Assembly: GCF_902459465.1 (NCBI RefSeq)
Contig: NC_047082.1
Coordinates: 11,902,545-11,966,544, forward strand
Direction: 5' to 3'
Length of the DNA: 64,000 nucleotides
From: Asterias rubens
Lineage: Eukaryota; Echinodermata; Asteroidea; Forcipulatida; Asteriidae
Notes under the pieces: generated by a model
What the model saw: the letters and a program-made list of their open reading frames with translations, nothing else
Told to the model about the DNA's origin: nothing
The model's database searches: none
Translations under genes and position numbers: made by a program
Shown: positions 25,310-49,609 of the stretch, in pieces
Position numbering within the stretch: position 1 is the first letter of the stretch
Layout: each line of letters starts with the position of its first letter

Positions 25310-26124
25310 GTAAAGACATCGTGCTGTTTGATCTACATGTACTTATCTAGTAATGAGGATACTGTTCCGAAAAGCTCCTGAACTCTATAGGCGCTGTGAC
25401 CTGTGACATCACATGTTTACAAAAGAAACACAGAGCCCTGACTTCCCGTAGGCACGATTTTACAGAGCCTAATGGAAGAAATCATGAAATCTTATATTTT
25501 AAGGAGATTGCACTGTCTAATTCTTATCAACTTTTGATATGATGAAAGGGAACACATCTCACAACTTGTCCAGTTTTTACTTTCATAACTTTGGATTTGT
25601 GTGGAAATTATTACACAAAATTGTAAACTTTCCCATATGACCCGTGCAGTATCTTGCCTGCCAGAATAACCAAAGACTGTAGGCCTACAAGGTCACACAT
25701 ATTGTACACAAATTTCACATGGTCTGTAACTAAAGGGTTTGGCATAAAGTGGCATGTCAATATTTCAACATACATTTACCTCCTAACATTTCAGATCAGA
25801 GTTTTAGACTCTTTTGTTAGCAGGAACTCTCATTACACGCCTGTGAAGTAATAGCTAGCAATGTTCTACACCATGATCTAACAAATGCCACTAATTCGAG
25901 GAAACGACTTTCGCCTTCAAATGAACGGAAGACACATCTAGCTGCTATCTGTGTCCTAGACTAAAACAATCTAACTGACCAGCCTTGTCCATGAGTACTA
26001 CAATCCTACAGGAAGTAGGTGGCATCCGGTCATTCGGTCTTGACATCACTAATAAACTCTCCAAGGATGATGGCCACTCAGTGTAATTGGGCGCCTGGCC
26101 TCTACTGTAATGTGCACAGCAATG
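25310..26124. other. Intergenic, nothing recognised
   Basis: This is AT-rich sequence without convincing coding potential or a repeat seen elsewhere in the window. Confidence 0.5.
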
Positions 26125-26268
26125 GTCCACCGTGGTCCAGTGGTTAGACTGCAGGACTTGCAATCGCAGGGTTGTGGGTTCGAATCCCACCAAGCTAACT
26201 GTGGTCCAGTGGTTAGACTGCAGGACTTGCAATCGCAAGGTTGTGGGTTTGAATCCTACCACGCTGCT
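26125..26268 (+). mobile_element. Tandem pair of tRNA-like sequences
   Basis: Two copies about 70 bp apart read GTGGTCCAGTGGTTAGACTG, CAGGACTTGCAATCGCA and GTGGGTTYGAATCC. Both keep box A-like and box B strings. A third copy, inverted, is at 33680-33757. Antisense they give the open frame repeat VGFEPTTLRLQVLQSNHWTT, a frequent artefact of tRNA-like DNA. The anticodon arm does not pair well, so functional tRNA is unlikely. Confidence 0.82.
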
Positions 26269-27446
26269 CACTGATTTCACAATGACTAGAATACGTTTTG
26301 TCGTCTTGTCTCACAATTTCTTGATTGGTGAACATAATGATAAAAGTTGAAGCATTGTTTTGAGTTGAGGGCGGTGCTGTTGTCATCCCATTGTGAGGGT
26401 TTGCAGAGTTCCCTTGACGGGAAGATCATCTAAACAAACAAAGTCTCACAATGTCACAAGAGGGCTCTGTATTTGACACGAAGCTGAAACGCAAGTTTGG
26501 GGCGTTGCCCTAGGTCATTGACCATATATGGAAGTATCAACAGGGTTTCTTTTGTAAGTTATTTCTTGCATAGGGATGAGGTGATTTTGTATGAGGAAGC
26601 GTTGGAATGTCTATCTGGGGTTCAGATCCATCCGTCTCCCATTTTGGCATTGTCTGCTGCGTATTTAAACAAAACATTCACACGAAGAACACCAGATGAA
26701 CATTCAATTGTTTTTAATTGTTTGTTTTTTACATTATTAGGTCTCAACCATTTAAAAAGAAATAAAATACATCAAATTCTACTTGAAAAAAAAAGCCTTT
26801 TACAAATGTTGCAGTGAACAGTGTCAATTATTATTATTAATTTGTATACAAAGCATTACAGCAATAAACATTTATCATGTACATTTAAAATGGCAACAGT
26901 TTAAGCAGCTTAGGAAAGACATTTAAAAAAATCAATAACACAAAACAATAAATTCTTTGAAAGATGAGCTTCAAGGTCAAATTCAAATTTGTGATACAGT
27001 CTTTCCCTACAGATAGAGTCCCTACAAAGGGTGGGAAACAAAACTACAAACCTTAAACTAAAACATTGTGAAAATGTCATTAAATTTGATAACCTTTTCA
27101 GAGTCAAATTCAGCTCTGATTGCATATCCACAAAAAGCAGGAATGAAATAAAATAAAAATACAAAAATGTACAGAACATATATTTAAAAAGTGACGTCTC
27201 TGGATAATTTAGGGCGAGGGTGTGACATACCCTTTTTAAACCATTCTAACGTGAGGCTATGGAGTCTATACTGTATTGTATTCTTTAAACTGATCGCTCT
27301 TTAGTGATGAAAGTAGTTTATTTGTTGAGACTGTGGAAAATAAAATGAATTTTGAACCTTGAACCTTATTTCCTACTTTCATAAGGACTCTCTATCAATT
27401 GGAAAATAAGTGGACCATAAAACTGAAATCGACTTTCGAGCCCCCT
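26269..27446. other. Intergenic, nothing recognised
   Basis: No coding exon is seen. The stretch 26700-27380 is very AT-rich and may be an old retroelement 3' end (it finishes AATAAAATGAATTTTGAACC), but this is only a guess. Confidence 0.4.
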
Positions 27447-27835
27447 TTAAAGACACTGGACACTATTGGTGATTGTCAAAGACCAGTCTTCTCATTTGGT
27501 GTATCTCAACATTATGCATAAAATAACAAACCTGTGAAAATTTGAGCTCAATTGGTCGTCGAAGTTGTGAGATAATAAATGAATAAAAAAAACACCCTTG
27601 TCACACGAAGTTGTGTGCTTCCAGATGCTTGATTTCGAGACCTCAAAATCTAATTCTGAGGTCTCTAAATCAAATTCGTGGAAAATTACTTCTTTCTCGA
27701 AAACTACATCACTTCAGAGGGAGCCGTTTCTCCCAATGTTTTATACCGTCAATCTCTCCCCATTACTCGTTACCAAGAAAGGTTTTATGCTAATAATTAT
27801 TTTGAGTAATTACCAATAGTGTCCACTGCCTTTAA
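27447..27835 (+). mobile_element. TTAA element, family A (full copy)
   Basis: TTAA at 27447-27450 and 27832-27835. This is the cleanest copy in the window and is useful as a reference for the family. Confidence 0.95.
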
Positions 27836-28305
27836 GACCAAACACACATCACTACTTTCAATGAATACGAATACCATCCTATACATCCGCTATGAAATGT
27901 CCTTAATTTTCAAGAAAAAAAGAAAATAAAAAAAACATCTTGTCAGTATGTATAGTACTGAGCTTTAAAGAGTGCTCATTAAAGTGGCTGTGTAAAGTCG
28001 ATTGGCTGTGTACAAGTCATGCCTGCAGGAAGTCCAGGCTCTTTGGCTCTTTTGTAGAAATGTCATGCCACAATATAACATGGACACCAGATGGATGAAT
28101 GCCTGAACACTCAAATACCCACATTCTAGATGGACACACAGATTTTTGGAAACAAAGTATCTTTTTGTCACTTTTTGTCTCGTGAGAATGATCTCATGTT
28201 TCGACTTGAGATTTGTCTTGTAATTTGTTCCGTCTGCTTTCTAAATACCCACAACCTTTACAACCAGTGTACCACATCACATCTTCAACATTTTACAACA
28301 GATAT

Positions 28306-28558
28306 TGGGTGCGTTCGATTAGCTTCCCTGTGTCGACACTGCGGTGCTCATTCCAGTGAGCCCCTGACAAGAGCTTATCGCACGATCACTCACCCTCTGG
28401 TGGTGACGTCATGCACCTCGATCCAGCCTCAAGTGACCCGTTCCACAAGCAGGGCACTTGGGGATGACCGAGGTGAGCCCCTGGAATAACGTCGAAGCTA
28501 TTTGAATATACCGGGGGAAGATCGGGTTCAACCAGGGGAAGCTAATCAAACGCACCCA
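28306..28558. mobile_element. Inverted-repeat element TGGGTGCGTTCGATTAGC
   Basis: TGGGTGCGTTCGATTAGCTT and the inverse AAGCTAATCAAACGCACCCA (one mismatch) bound a 253-bp GC-richer body with no coding capacity. A hAT-like MITE is possible. Confidence 0.87.
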
Positions 28559-28563
28559 TTATC

Positions 28564-29201
28564 AGGGCCCAATTTCATAGCACTGCTAAACAGGCAATTT
28601 TGTGCTTACTGTTCGATTTCCATTTCATAGTGCCAACCATAAGCACATGAAAAGGAATGCTACTGTCCAGTGCGTACTGTATGAAAATGAATGATGTAAC
28701 AATAAAAATCAACGGTTAACACGCAAGATGGACTCCTAATTATCAGGGCCCAATTTCAAAGCACTGCTAAACAGACGATTTTGTGCTTACTGTTTGATTT
28801 CCATTTCATAGCGCTGCTAACCATAAGCAAAAGAAAAGGAATGCTACCGCGTCCAAAGCTTAGTGAAAAGGAATCATGTAACAATGCAAATCAACGCTTA
28901 ACGCCCAAGATGGACTCCTAATTTTCTTGCTAATCTGTAAAATGCGCTTATGCTGATGCAAATTGTTCTGCAGCCGATTTCACGAAACGCTAGGATGAAT
29001 CCTAACTCGAGTTAGGATGAGTAACCCGTCCTAACTTAGGATGGGTTCAGTGCGTCCTACGTATTTGAATACGGAACTGAACCCGTCCTAAGTCCTAAGA
29101 TTAATCCTAAGTTAGGAAGAGTTTGGTGAAATCGACGGCTGCTACAGTTAGCACGAAAATTTGCTGCTTACCGTTAAGCAGCTGTATGACAGTGGGCCCT
29201 A
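28564..29201. mobile_element. Two GGGCCCAATTTCA elements, the second with a nested element
   Basis: A first partial copy (28564-28740) is followed by a second (28745-29201) ending ATGACAGTGGGCCC. The second is interrupted at 28975-29141 by the TAGGAT-palindrome element. The first roughly 180 bp of the two copies are close to identical, suggesting tandem duplication. Confidence 0.82.
28975..29141. mobile_element. TAGGAT-palindrome element
   Basis: The ends CCGATTTCACGAAACGCTAG and GAGTTTGGTGAAATCGACGG enclose alternating inverted CCTAACTTAGGAT-type motifs. Relatives are at 12095, 17393, 38568, 40958, 41925 and 60575. Confidence 0.85.
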
Positions 29202-29909
29202 GTTCAATTTTGTTTTAAACCTTTGATTTATCTAGACTTTAATTTCCAAATACATGTAGTTACAGTATAAAAATTGACACAGTAGCTCTGAGTAATGTTG
29301 ATATACCATTAAAAAGTTTAAAATATTCCTTGCAAAATAACGTTCTCAGCTGCATTAAATATGTTGCATGCTTGTCAAGAACTTTTTATATCTGGTGTGA
29401 AATCCTACTTTAAAATCCGTATGATGCTTGTATCATTATACCGTACAGAGCTTGAACTGTACACAAGGCCAGTGATTTTGGGCCAGTAAACTCATGATCG
29501 GACAAGACCGACCGTCTTTTTTTTTTAATGAATAATATTACCTGTCCGATGTATTGACTTTGGGCCTGGAACATATCATTCAATTCTATCAGTATCAAAG
29601 TTGCTCAACTTTAGGACTAAGATAAAAACCTTCCCTCAGTGCTGGGTCAAATCAAGTATGTTAAACTTTGTCAAAAGTTGTTTCTCACTTTGATTCTCGG
29701 GTCTTGTAAAATCAATTCTGATCTTGTAAAAATGTTACCAGCCCTGTGTTGTGGAACTTAACCCCAAATAAGCCCTGGTATATAATGTCGAATTTAAGTC
29801 GAAGGGTTAAGCCATTTGCTAGTTAGATGCCTCCATGATGTAAACAATGACTTGCTTATAGTCACAATTTACTTCTTGAATTTGAATCTTAAGCACTCCC
29901 AGCTTATGC

Positions 29910-30153
29910 TTAAAGAAAGTGGACACTATTGGTAAGTGTCAAAGACCAGTCTTCTCACTTGGTGTATCTCAACATATGCATTGAATAACAAACCTGTGAA
30001 AATTTGAGCTCAATTGGTCATCGAAGTGGCGAGATAACTTTGAAAGTGAAAACACCCTCGTCCCACAAAGTTGTGTGCTTTCAGATGCTTGCTTTCGAGA
30101 CCTCAAATTCTAAATCTGAGGTCTCGAAATGAAATTCGTGGAAAATTACTTCT
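29910..30153 (+). mobile_element. TTAA element, family A (right end lost)
   Basis: It starts TTAAAGAAAGTGGACACTAT and breaks off after GTGGAAAATTACTTCT. Confidence 0.9.
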
Positions 30154-30727
30154 GTTCTGTGCTTAGCAAGTTTGTGTGCTTGTTGGGCCCGTGGGGTTGC
30201 TATACAAACATGACAACAATTGCCAAAACCACTACTGTCTTTGGTTGTGGGAATCCTACTTTCTGTGTTCACTTGCAACTAATCATAATGAAGTCATGGT
30301 ACCAAACACTATTCAACATCAACTTTACAAATGGCTTTGTGTAAATGTAACTGGACTAGGACTTGAAGAAACAAATTGAAACACATTTTTGGCACTTCTT
30401 AAATAAAAAGAGAATAGAAAATATGAAATCGTTGTGTCATTTATATCTACATAATACATCCAGTGTTTAAAAACTGAGTAAAAATAATGTTCACATCATA
30501 TTTTTAAGCTACAATATATATTTGTTTAATGTTAAACTCCGTCTTGATTATCGTCAAACTGAATACATTTTTTTTTTCCTGTCAAATAACAATTATTTCT
30601 AGATTAAACTCTGGATTTTATTGCAACTTGATTCAGGGTGACCTTTTAAAAATCCAACTCACAAAAAAATGAATACACAGTGGAAAGACCAAGGTTTTTT
30701 TTTATCAGAGTGCGGATGATCATTCAA

Positions 30728-31695
30728 TTTGAATTCAAATAAAGGTAAATAGTCATAAGTTTATCGCGAATACCAAAATATCAAGAGAGGGCGCTGTTGA
30801 ACCCACACAAAGGTACAGGTGTTGCGTGCGCAGTAGTAGAAACTGCATAGAAACCGTATATTCCTTCCCACAATTTCTGAATCGCGATAAACCTCATGGA
30901 AAGAAAATTTAGAACCCATACTCAAAATAGAAAAAAAGAATGTGAACCATGTGAACCATGTGAACAAATGCCATCAAAGTCACAACTAAATAAGAACAAT
31001 GAAAAAAGATTCTGTTTTTTCAAGGTTTGTGTGCACATTCATAACAGGCTTGCTTTGATTGAGACAATTGTAAAAAGGTTTTGGGGGTAGGTCTGCAGAT
31101 ACTATTTCCTCAACTTTGACAGTATTTCCCAACTGGAATCATTCTCTGGGGCAATTGGTACTGAACTTTATCACCAGAAAGCTTTCAGAATGCGGATATG
31201 ATCAACTGTTATAATTACCGATGTAATATTTAGTCTGCATAGCCTTCACACTGCCAGGGTGAGAGTCCGTGCTGACAAAAAAAGTCTGAACCTTGGGTCA
31301 AGATTTTAGGAGACTTGTTGAAATAAAGAAATTCCACCTTTAAGAAAGCCACAAAGTTTGCAACTCAAACTAGCTTTTGGGAACAGTATACTTAATGCTA
31401 GAAAAGTAGATCGAACGGCAGGATTTTTAATAGCTATTTTTTTTTTTATCAGGGGAGAAACAAATATGTCTAAATTGAGACTGCTGTCTGAATTCAAATA
31501 AAGGTAAATAGTCATAAGGTTTATCGCGAATACCAAAATATCAAGAGAGGACGCTGTTGAACCCACACAAAGGTATAGGCGTTGTTTGCGCAAGTCGTAG
31601 AAACTGCATAGAAACCGCCCCATATTCCTTCCCACAATGCATTGCGTTTCTGAATCGCGATAAACCTTATGGAAAGTACCCATACTCAAAATAGA
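30728..31695. repeat. Direct duplication of a 200-bp inverted-ended segment
   Basis: 30728-30935 and 31490-31695 are close copies (GAATTCAAATAAAGGTAAAT, then CAAGAGAGGGCGCTGTTGAA). Each has inverted ends (TTTATCGCGAATACC against AATCGCGATAAAC). The 550 bp between them are unrelated. Confidence 0.85.
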
Positions 31696-32194
31696 AAGAA
31701 AAACAAAAATTAACTACAACTCAGCATGCATGAGTGACAAACAACATTTGTTTTTTTGTGATAGCAAATATGTTGAAATGCTACTCCTTTAAAAAATTGT
31801 TTGTAGAGTACAAATATTTTGTAACGAGTTTTGGTGATGACTCTGAAAAATAATGGCAATAGAAACTGCAAGGTAAAAAGTTCAGAAGCTTTGGATAGTA
31901 TAATGCAAGTACTACGTTTATTGAAAAAATAACCACTTTTTATCCCCGAAAACTTTGATATAAGAAGCATTATCGCGATAATGCTTCTCAAATGGTGTAT
32001 TCCTATAAGGATTATTCTTCCTGTAGGGATATATTCGCTATCTCAGAAATGCGACCACCTTTTGGAATGTTTTCACAGGTTAGTTTTATTGTATACAACT
32101 ACATTTCTATAGAATGGAAACTATCATACTGTTCTAAAAAGTCATATACTGCCTTTATTCGTTATCTTTGCTCATACTCTTTCCCCATGTTTGC

Positions 32195-32375
32195 AAAGAA
32201 TATCAAAGCCTGTGTTCGAAGCCTGTGTATCAAAGCCTGTGTTTGCAAAGAATATCAAAGCCTGTGTTCGAAGCCTGTGTATCAAAGCCTGTGTTTGCAA
32301 AGAATATCAAAGCCTGTGTTCGAAGCCTGTGTATCAAAGCCTGTGTTTGCAAAGAATATCAAAGCCTGTGTTCGA
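32195..32375. repeat. Minisatellite, about 50-bp unit, 3-4 copies
   Basis: The unit is TTTGCAAAGAATATCAAAGC followed by CTGTGTTCGAAGCCTGTGTA and TCAAAGCCTG. Open frames with repeated ACV/KPVF peptides are translations of it. Confidence 0.93.
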
Positions 32376-32919
32376 TACGACTTTTCCAAGCTCCTTGTTA
32401 GAAACTTCAAGAGCCTTGATGTGTGGTATTGGGCAGACACTTTTCATCGTTTTGTTTTTTTGTTTTGGCAAGAGAAAACCTACAAATAAAACACCACCAT
32501 TTTTTTTTTTTTTTTTAAATGAATCACCCGATAATCATTGCGTCACAACAAAATTAACAGAACAATAATTCCTGACAAATTTATAAAAAAAATGACTTTG
32601 ACGTAACTTCTTAACTTGAAATGAAATTACATCGTTACAAAAGGTGACTTTCACTTTATATACAAATAGTTGAATATCCTCACCCCCAAAATCAACATAT
32701 TTCATCGTTTAATAATTTAAATTTGTGTACAGTTATGCATGCATTACAAACAGTTTGGTTTCAAAGACTGAATTGGTAGAATAGATAATTTTGTTACAAA
32801 AATCATGCAGTAGTACTTTATGCCTTGGTTACTAAACTACCCGACCCCAATATTAAAATGAGAAACAAAATATGTCTGGTCTTAAAAGAAAAATTCTAGT
32901 TTAGTAAAATGTATGTGCT

Positions 32920-33306
32920 TTAAAGACACTGGACACTATTGGTAATTGTCAAAGACCAGTCTTCTCACTTGCTGTATCTCAACATATGCATAAAATACCA
33001 AACCTGTGAAATTTGAGCTCAATCGGTCATCGAATTTGCGAGATAATAATGAAAGAAAAAACACCCTTGCCACAGGGTTTTAGATCGTTGATTTCGAGAC
33101 CTCAAAGTCTAAATCTGAGATCTCGAAATCAAATTAGTGGAAAATTACTTCTTTCTTGAAAACTATGGCACTTCAGAGGGAGCAGTTTCTCACAAAGTTT
33201 TATACCATCAATCTCTCCCCATTACTCGTCACCAACATGACCAAGAAAGGTTTTATGCTAATATTAATGATTTTGAGTAATTACCAATAGTGTCCACTGC
33301 CTTTAA
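32920..33306 (+). mobile_element. TTAA element, family A (full copy)
   Basis: TTAA at 32920-32923 and 33303-33306, with both family termini present. Confidence 0.94.
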
Positions 33307-33679
33307 GAGTTGTGTTCTAATGGGGATTGTTCTTGTAATACAAGCCCCTTTCGGGGTGTATTTTGGCGACTCCGAACAGAAACATAATTTTAACTTCAGT
33401 CATCGATTACGCATTAAAGAAAGAGGCTATAGAAAAAAACATCCTTTTTATCTAACAACTCACACCTGTTATCTCCATGTAATTCCTTTTCAAAAACAAT
33501 GGACTTAATTGGGTCATGCACAAACCAGTAGGGCTGCTGACTGCAAAGCTGGTAAAAGCCAATCTCTCTCAAAAAAAACCCCATAATTGGTTTAACGTCT
33601 ATGATTATGAATTGCACTTTAAGTCAATAAATTGTGGTTCAATAGCTAGATGACAACACTTATTCTAGTCATTGTGAAA

Positions 33680-33760
33680 TCAGTGGTTAGCTTGGTAGGA
33701 TTCAAACCCATTTTATAACCTTGTGATTGCAAGTCCTGCATTCTAACCACGGTAGTTAGG
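33680..33760 (-). mobile_element. tRNA-like sequence, same family as 26125
   Basis: The - strand reads CGTGGTTAGAATGCAGGACT, TGCAATCACAAGGTT and GGGTTTGAATCCTACCAAGC. It is degenerate. Confidence 0.75.
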
Positions 33761-34554
33761 TTCGCCAAAACACATCCCCATTACTAGACATACCATACTC
33801 CATTGCTGTACAATATCAAATCCCTCTGCAATGCTTTCTTTATATGCATAGCCCCCAAAACACTTTGGCCGTGAAAACATCGTCTGAAAACCCTGTCTGG
33901 AATTTTTCTTTTTACATCGACACATATTTATATAAAATCTAAGTACCAATGCACGATACATTGTTACGCACCAGTGACCTCAATGATAAAGGACCGGTTC
34001 ACAAGCCATGATACTCTAGCTCTACATTTTTTATGCAAGTGAATAAACATCTGCATCACGTACAGTGAGTTCATTGTGCTGTTCATGTCATGTACATACA
34101 CATTTGTTTTTTAATTGTCATAAATTAGCAGAGAAATATAAGAAAACTTTCCATAAAATAACACCACCTTGCTCAATATGACAGCATACTCAAATGTGAT
34201 ACCATTATGGCGATAAAAAGCTTAAAATATGGTACAGAAATTAAATTTACCATAAAAATTTACTGTTTTATGCAATAATCCAACCCTTTAATGAATGATT
34301 AATCAAATAAAAAAACCAGATGTAGCAAGCACTGTACATTACAACACACTGCAGCTTGGTAAATATTAAAGATTCAATTTCGATATTGATCATGTTTTAC
34401 AAGCTGACAGAACAATGGCATTGCGAAGGTTGTCATTATTTTTTGTAAGAATCCAGATTCTAACTTACTTTTATTGATTGAATTCAACTGGTATATGAGA
34501 GACTTCAGATTTTAGAGCAGTGTCACATATCTGCAACCTCTAAACCTCTTTGGT
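33761..34554. other. Intergenic, nothing recognised
   Basis: AT-rich sequence; no exon and no repeat matching another part of the window. Confidence 0.5.
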
Positions 34555-34765
34555 TATAGACGATGTGACCTTTGTTTACATTCATATCGCCCTCTGTTGA
34601 CAAAATACTACATACGTCATGTTTCGCCGGGCACTGAGTTGCGTAGTCAAAGTAAGATTGCGTACACTTTCTAGCTGGCTGCCAAAACACAAAGGTTTTG
34701 CCCGGCGGTATGCGCGCGAATCATGTAATGGTTTTCGTGTGACGTCAGAGGTCACATCGTCTATA
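34555..34765. mobile_element. Element with perfect 17-bp inverted ends
   Basis: TATAGACGATGTGACCT at 34555-34571 and AGGTCACATCGTCTATA at 34749-34765 are exact inverses. Internal symmetry (TTTGCCCGGCG against CGCCGGGCA) is also present. The 211-bp body does not code. Confidence 0.88.
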
Positions 34766-34896
34766 TTTTCAAGTTTGTTCGCTTTGATAACCCAAATTTA
34801 ATTCAATGTTAATGTGAGTGTGTTCCAAATGCTTGAATTGATAACCATGCAGTTGGTGATAGATGCATGCTGTCATCTAATTGACGCCAACTGTTT

Positions 34897-35121
34897 GTTA
34901 CATATTGCGTTGAAAGTTTTGGTAGAGTTCGCAAGCCAATAGTGAGATACTGTACATCTGTCAGTGTCTGTGCTTAGTGTCTTTTTTGTGCTTACACTGT
35001 ACAGGCTTGATGAGTTACAAATTGCATTAAAAGTTTTGGTAGAGTCCGTAAGCCAATAGTGAGATACTGTACATCTGTGCTTAGTGTCTTTTTTGTGCTT
35101 ACACTTTACAGGCTGGATGAG
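34897..35121. repeat. Tandem duplication, about 115-bp unit
   Basis: Two copies share AAGCCAATAGTGAGATACTG, TGCTTAGTGTCTTTTTTG and TACAGGCTKGATGAG. They differ by a short TGTCAG insertion. Confidence 0.9.
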
Positions 35122-36348
35122 ATACACTTCTAATAAGCTTAAGGTCATATAGCATGTACAGTGTACTTCCAATACAGTTGGTAAAGCAAGTGTTTATGTT
35201 GGCCACATGCTTTAAAGGTGCAACATTTTATAAAGCTGTTTTAAGCATAAAAGTCTTATTTGAGGCACAATAATAGGGAGGCTACTACCAGTTGCAACAA
35301 TGTGAATGATATGGCATTTTGGCTGGTACGCCGTTTTCGCTAAGCAGTGTGTTGTGTGTGCGCTGAGCATCTTTACAAAAGCGGCCCAGGGTTCAATTTC
35401 CTTAGAGTACAAATTATCGCTTACCAACTTGATCAACTCAAATCTCATGTAAGCAAATCAAAATGGATGGGCCAGTCACCATTATGTACACGACATGGAA
35501 TTTCAAGCTGGCGACCCATTGCTTTTGTAAGCAGAATGTTTCGGTGAGAAGGAAATTGTTCGCACCTAAACCGGCTTTTAACAAAGTGGGCCCTGTTGCC
35601 GATTAGATTACACAGAAAATTGTCATGTGAAGCTGTGGTACATTTTTTTTGTTTAATACATTTTTATACATTGGTACTGTGTATACTTTAGAAGTTTGTC
35701 AGAATACACTGATCGAAATGTCGAGCCAGAAACCGGCTCTTCTCAGAACCACCACTACTCACAAAAAGAGATTTCTTAGTATGGTGTCAACACAAAACTT
35801 ATTTAGAGTTGAAACCAACGGTTCTTTTCAGAACCACCCCAACTCATTAGAGATAGTCATTACATGGTGTTACCGCAAGCCTTTCCATATTGTATTTCCA
35901 CCATGCAAAGTTTCAAATCCTACCAAACTTATTTACTTAAGAATAGACCCCTCACAGTGGCTACCATCGTTGAGGTCCAACAGTGGAACTGTGCATGTGT
36001 GTGTGTGGTGAGCGCAAGTTCTTTAGGTCTTCTGACGGGGTTTAGGAATTTTGGCCAACCCAGATCAGACTGGACAACGGCCTTCAAACCAACATGATGA
36101 TGACGTCATAGCAGAGCCAATAAGAACAACGGACTCAATCTCTCAACCAATATTGTGGCTTCCCTCGAACGGGACGTAAATACACTTTTTGTGATTTCAT
36201 AGACCCAGTTTAAAAATCACTCGTCATTGTCAGTGCGCAACAGTTTAAAAAGATTCACATTCACTTTAAAAAAACTTTTATATCTGATATTCATCCAGCC
36301 CCCCACAACAACATCACAAATAAAAGAAGCTACCTCGAGTGGAAATGA

Positions 36349-48468
<12,120 letters not shown>

Positions 48469-49310
48469 GTTGAGGAATTGGGAGCTGTTTCCTTTCTAAG
48501 CAGGCATGTAAACACGGAAATCTGTAACTACAATCTCTGAGAAAGATATCATATCCGAAACCACATCGAACAAGGAAGTAAAGATTGGCAGGTTGAGATA
48601 ATCATTGGCCGCTCCACGCCCATTTAGCTCGTGTGAGTCATAGAAAAGTAATTCCAAATTATGATTTGAAATTCCTCATATTGGAACATCGTTTTGTAAT
48701 TTCGACTGTATTGGCCCATTTAAAGCATATACAAGAACAAATACTTTAAAAAAAAATTGTAAAAAAGCTGTACAAAATAGTCTTGCTGAATAGTTTGCTA
48801 CCATGACGTCATCCTGCGGATGTATATGACCCCGATTCACCCTTTACCAATGACCTTATTGGGTGTGTGCTAAAAAGGTTATAGCTCTCTCTGTTTCTAA
48901 CGGTAAATCCTATTGGTCAGTTCACTAAAAGCATGTGTTGAAACAAAATGTAAACGAATCAAATCAGCTGATTGGCACATGACCACCAAGCATAAAAAAA
49001 AGTAAATAAACTTTTAAGTTCCAAAACTGAGCAGCAGAACTGAGAGCAATAAAGAACCACTACTTACTACTGTACTACACTGCACACGTCACTGTTGATG
49101 TTGTTGTAAACTCTTGCATGCTTGGTGTTTGCAATTGCATAGATAGCACATCATGGAGCTTATGAGAACCGGGAGTCGATCGATTGAGCTGAGCTGAGCT
49201 GAGACTGGAGTGAGAGTGTGATGATAGGCAAGAATGACAAAATTTCATTCCTCCCCCTTCGATCACCCTGCTGCCATTTTGACAACTGCTAAATGCTTAT
49301 ATCTCAAATT
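48469..49310 (-). promoter_or_regulatory. Kinase 5' leader and possible promoter region
   Basis: The start codon lies at 48468, so transcription must begin in or beyond this stretch. No TATA box or initiator stands out, and a non-coding first exon cannot be excluded. Confidence 0.3.
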
Positions 49311-49316
49311 GGATAA

Positions 49317-49440
49317 CTTTCCGTATGGCGCCACCACTTTTTCACTCATTTTTACAAAAAGGGATATCTCATTGAGGTAAATTAGATACTATATTATTTC
49401 ATATCGAATAAAAAAGTGGTGGCGCCATACGGAAACTTTT
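49317..49440. mobile_element. Inverted-repeat element CCGTATGGCGCCACCACTTT
   Basis: The ends CCGTATGGCGCCACCACTTT and AAAGTGGTGGCGCCATACGG are perfect 20-bp inverses. A related element with diverged ends (ATCCTGCCACCACTTTTTCC) is at 51808-51945. Confidence 0.9.
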
Positions 49441-49609
49441 TCCTCAAATTAGTAAATTATATCTAGAGTTAGACAGTGCATGAATGGGGGTAGAAATAGA
49501 AAACTAACTGTGAAAAGCAACTCTCAAACTTCCACGACAGCGAGATCAGTATTTTTGCATCATTCCAGTGTGGGCCCGTGTTACACAACACTTAATAAAG
49601 GAACACGTT

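Noticed and set aside
25945..26280. Open frame with repeated VGFEPTTLRLQVLQSNHWTT
   Set aside because: It is the antisense translation of two tRNA-like sequences, a known annotation artefact.
34619..34801. 60-residue + strand frame
   Set aside because: It lies inside the 34555-34765 inverted-repeat element and has no homology.
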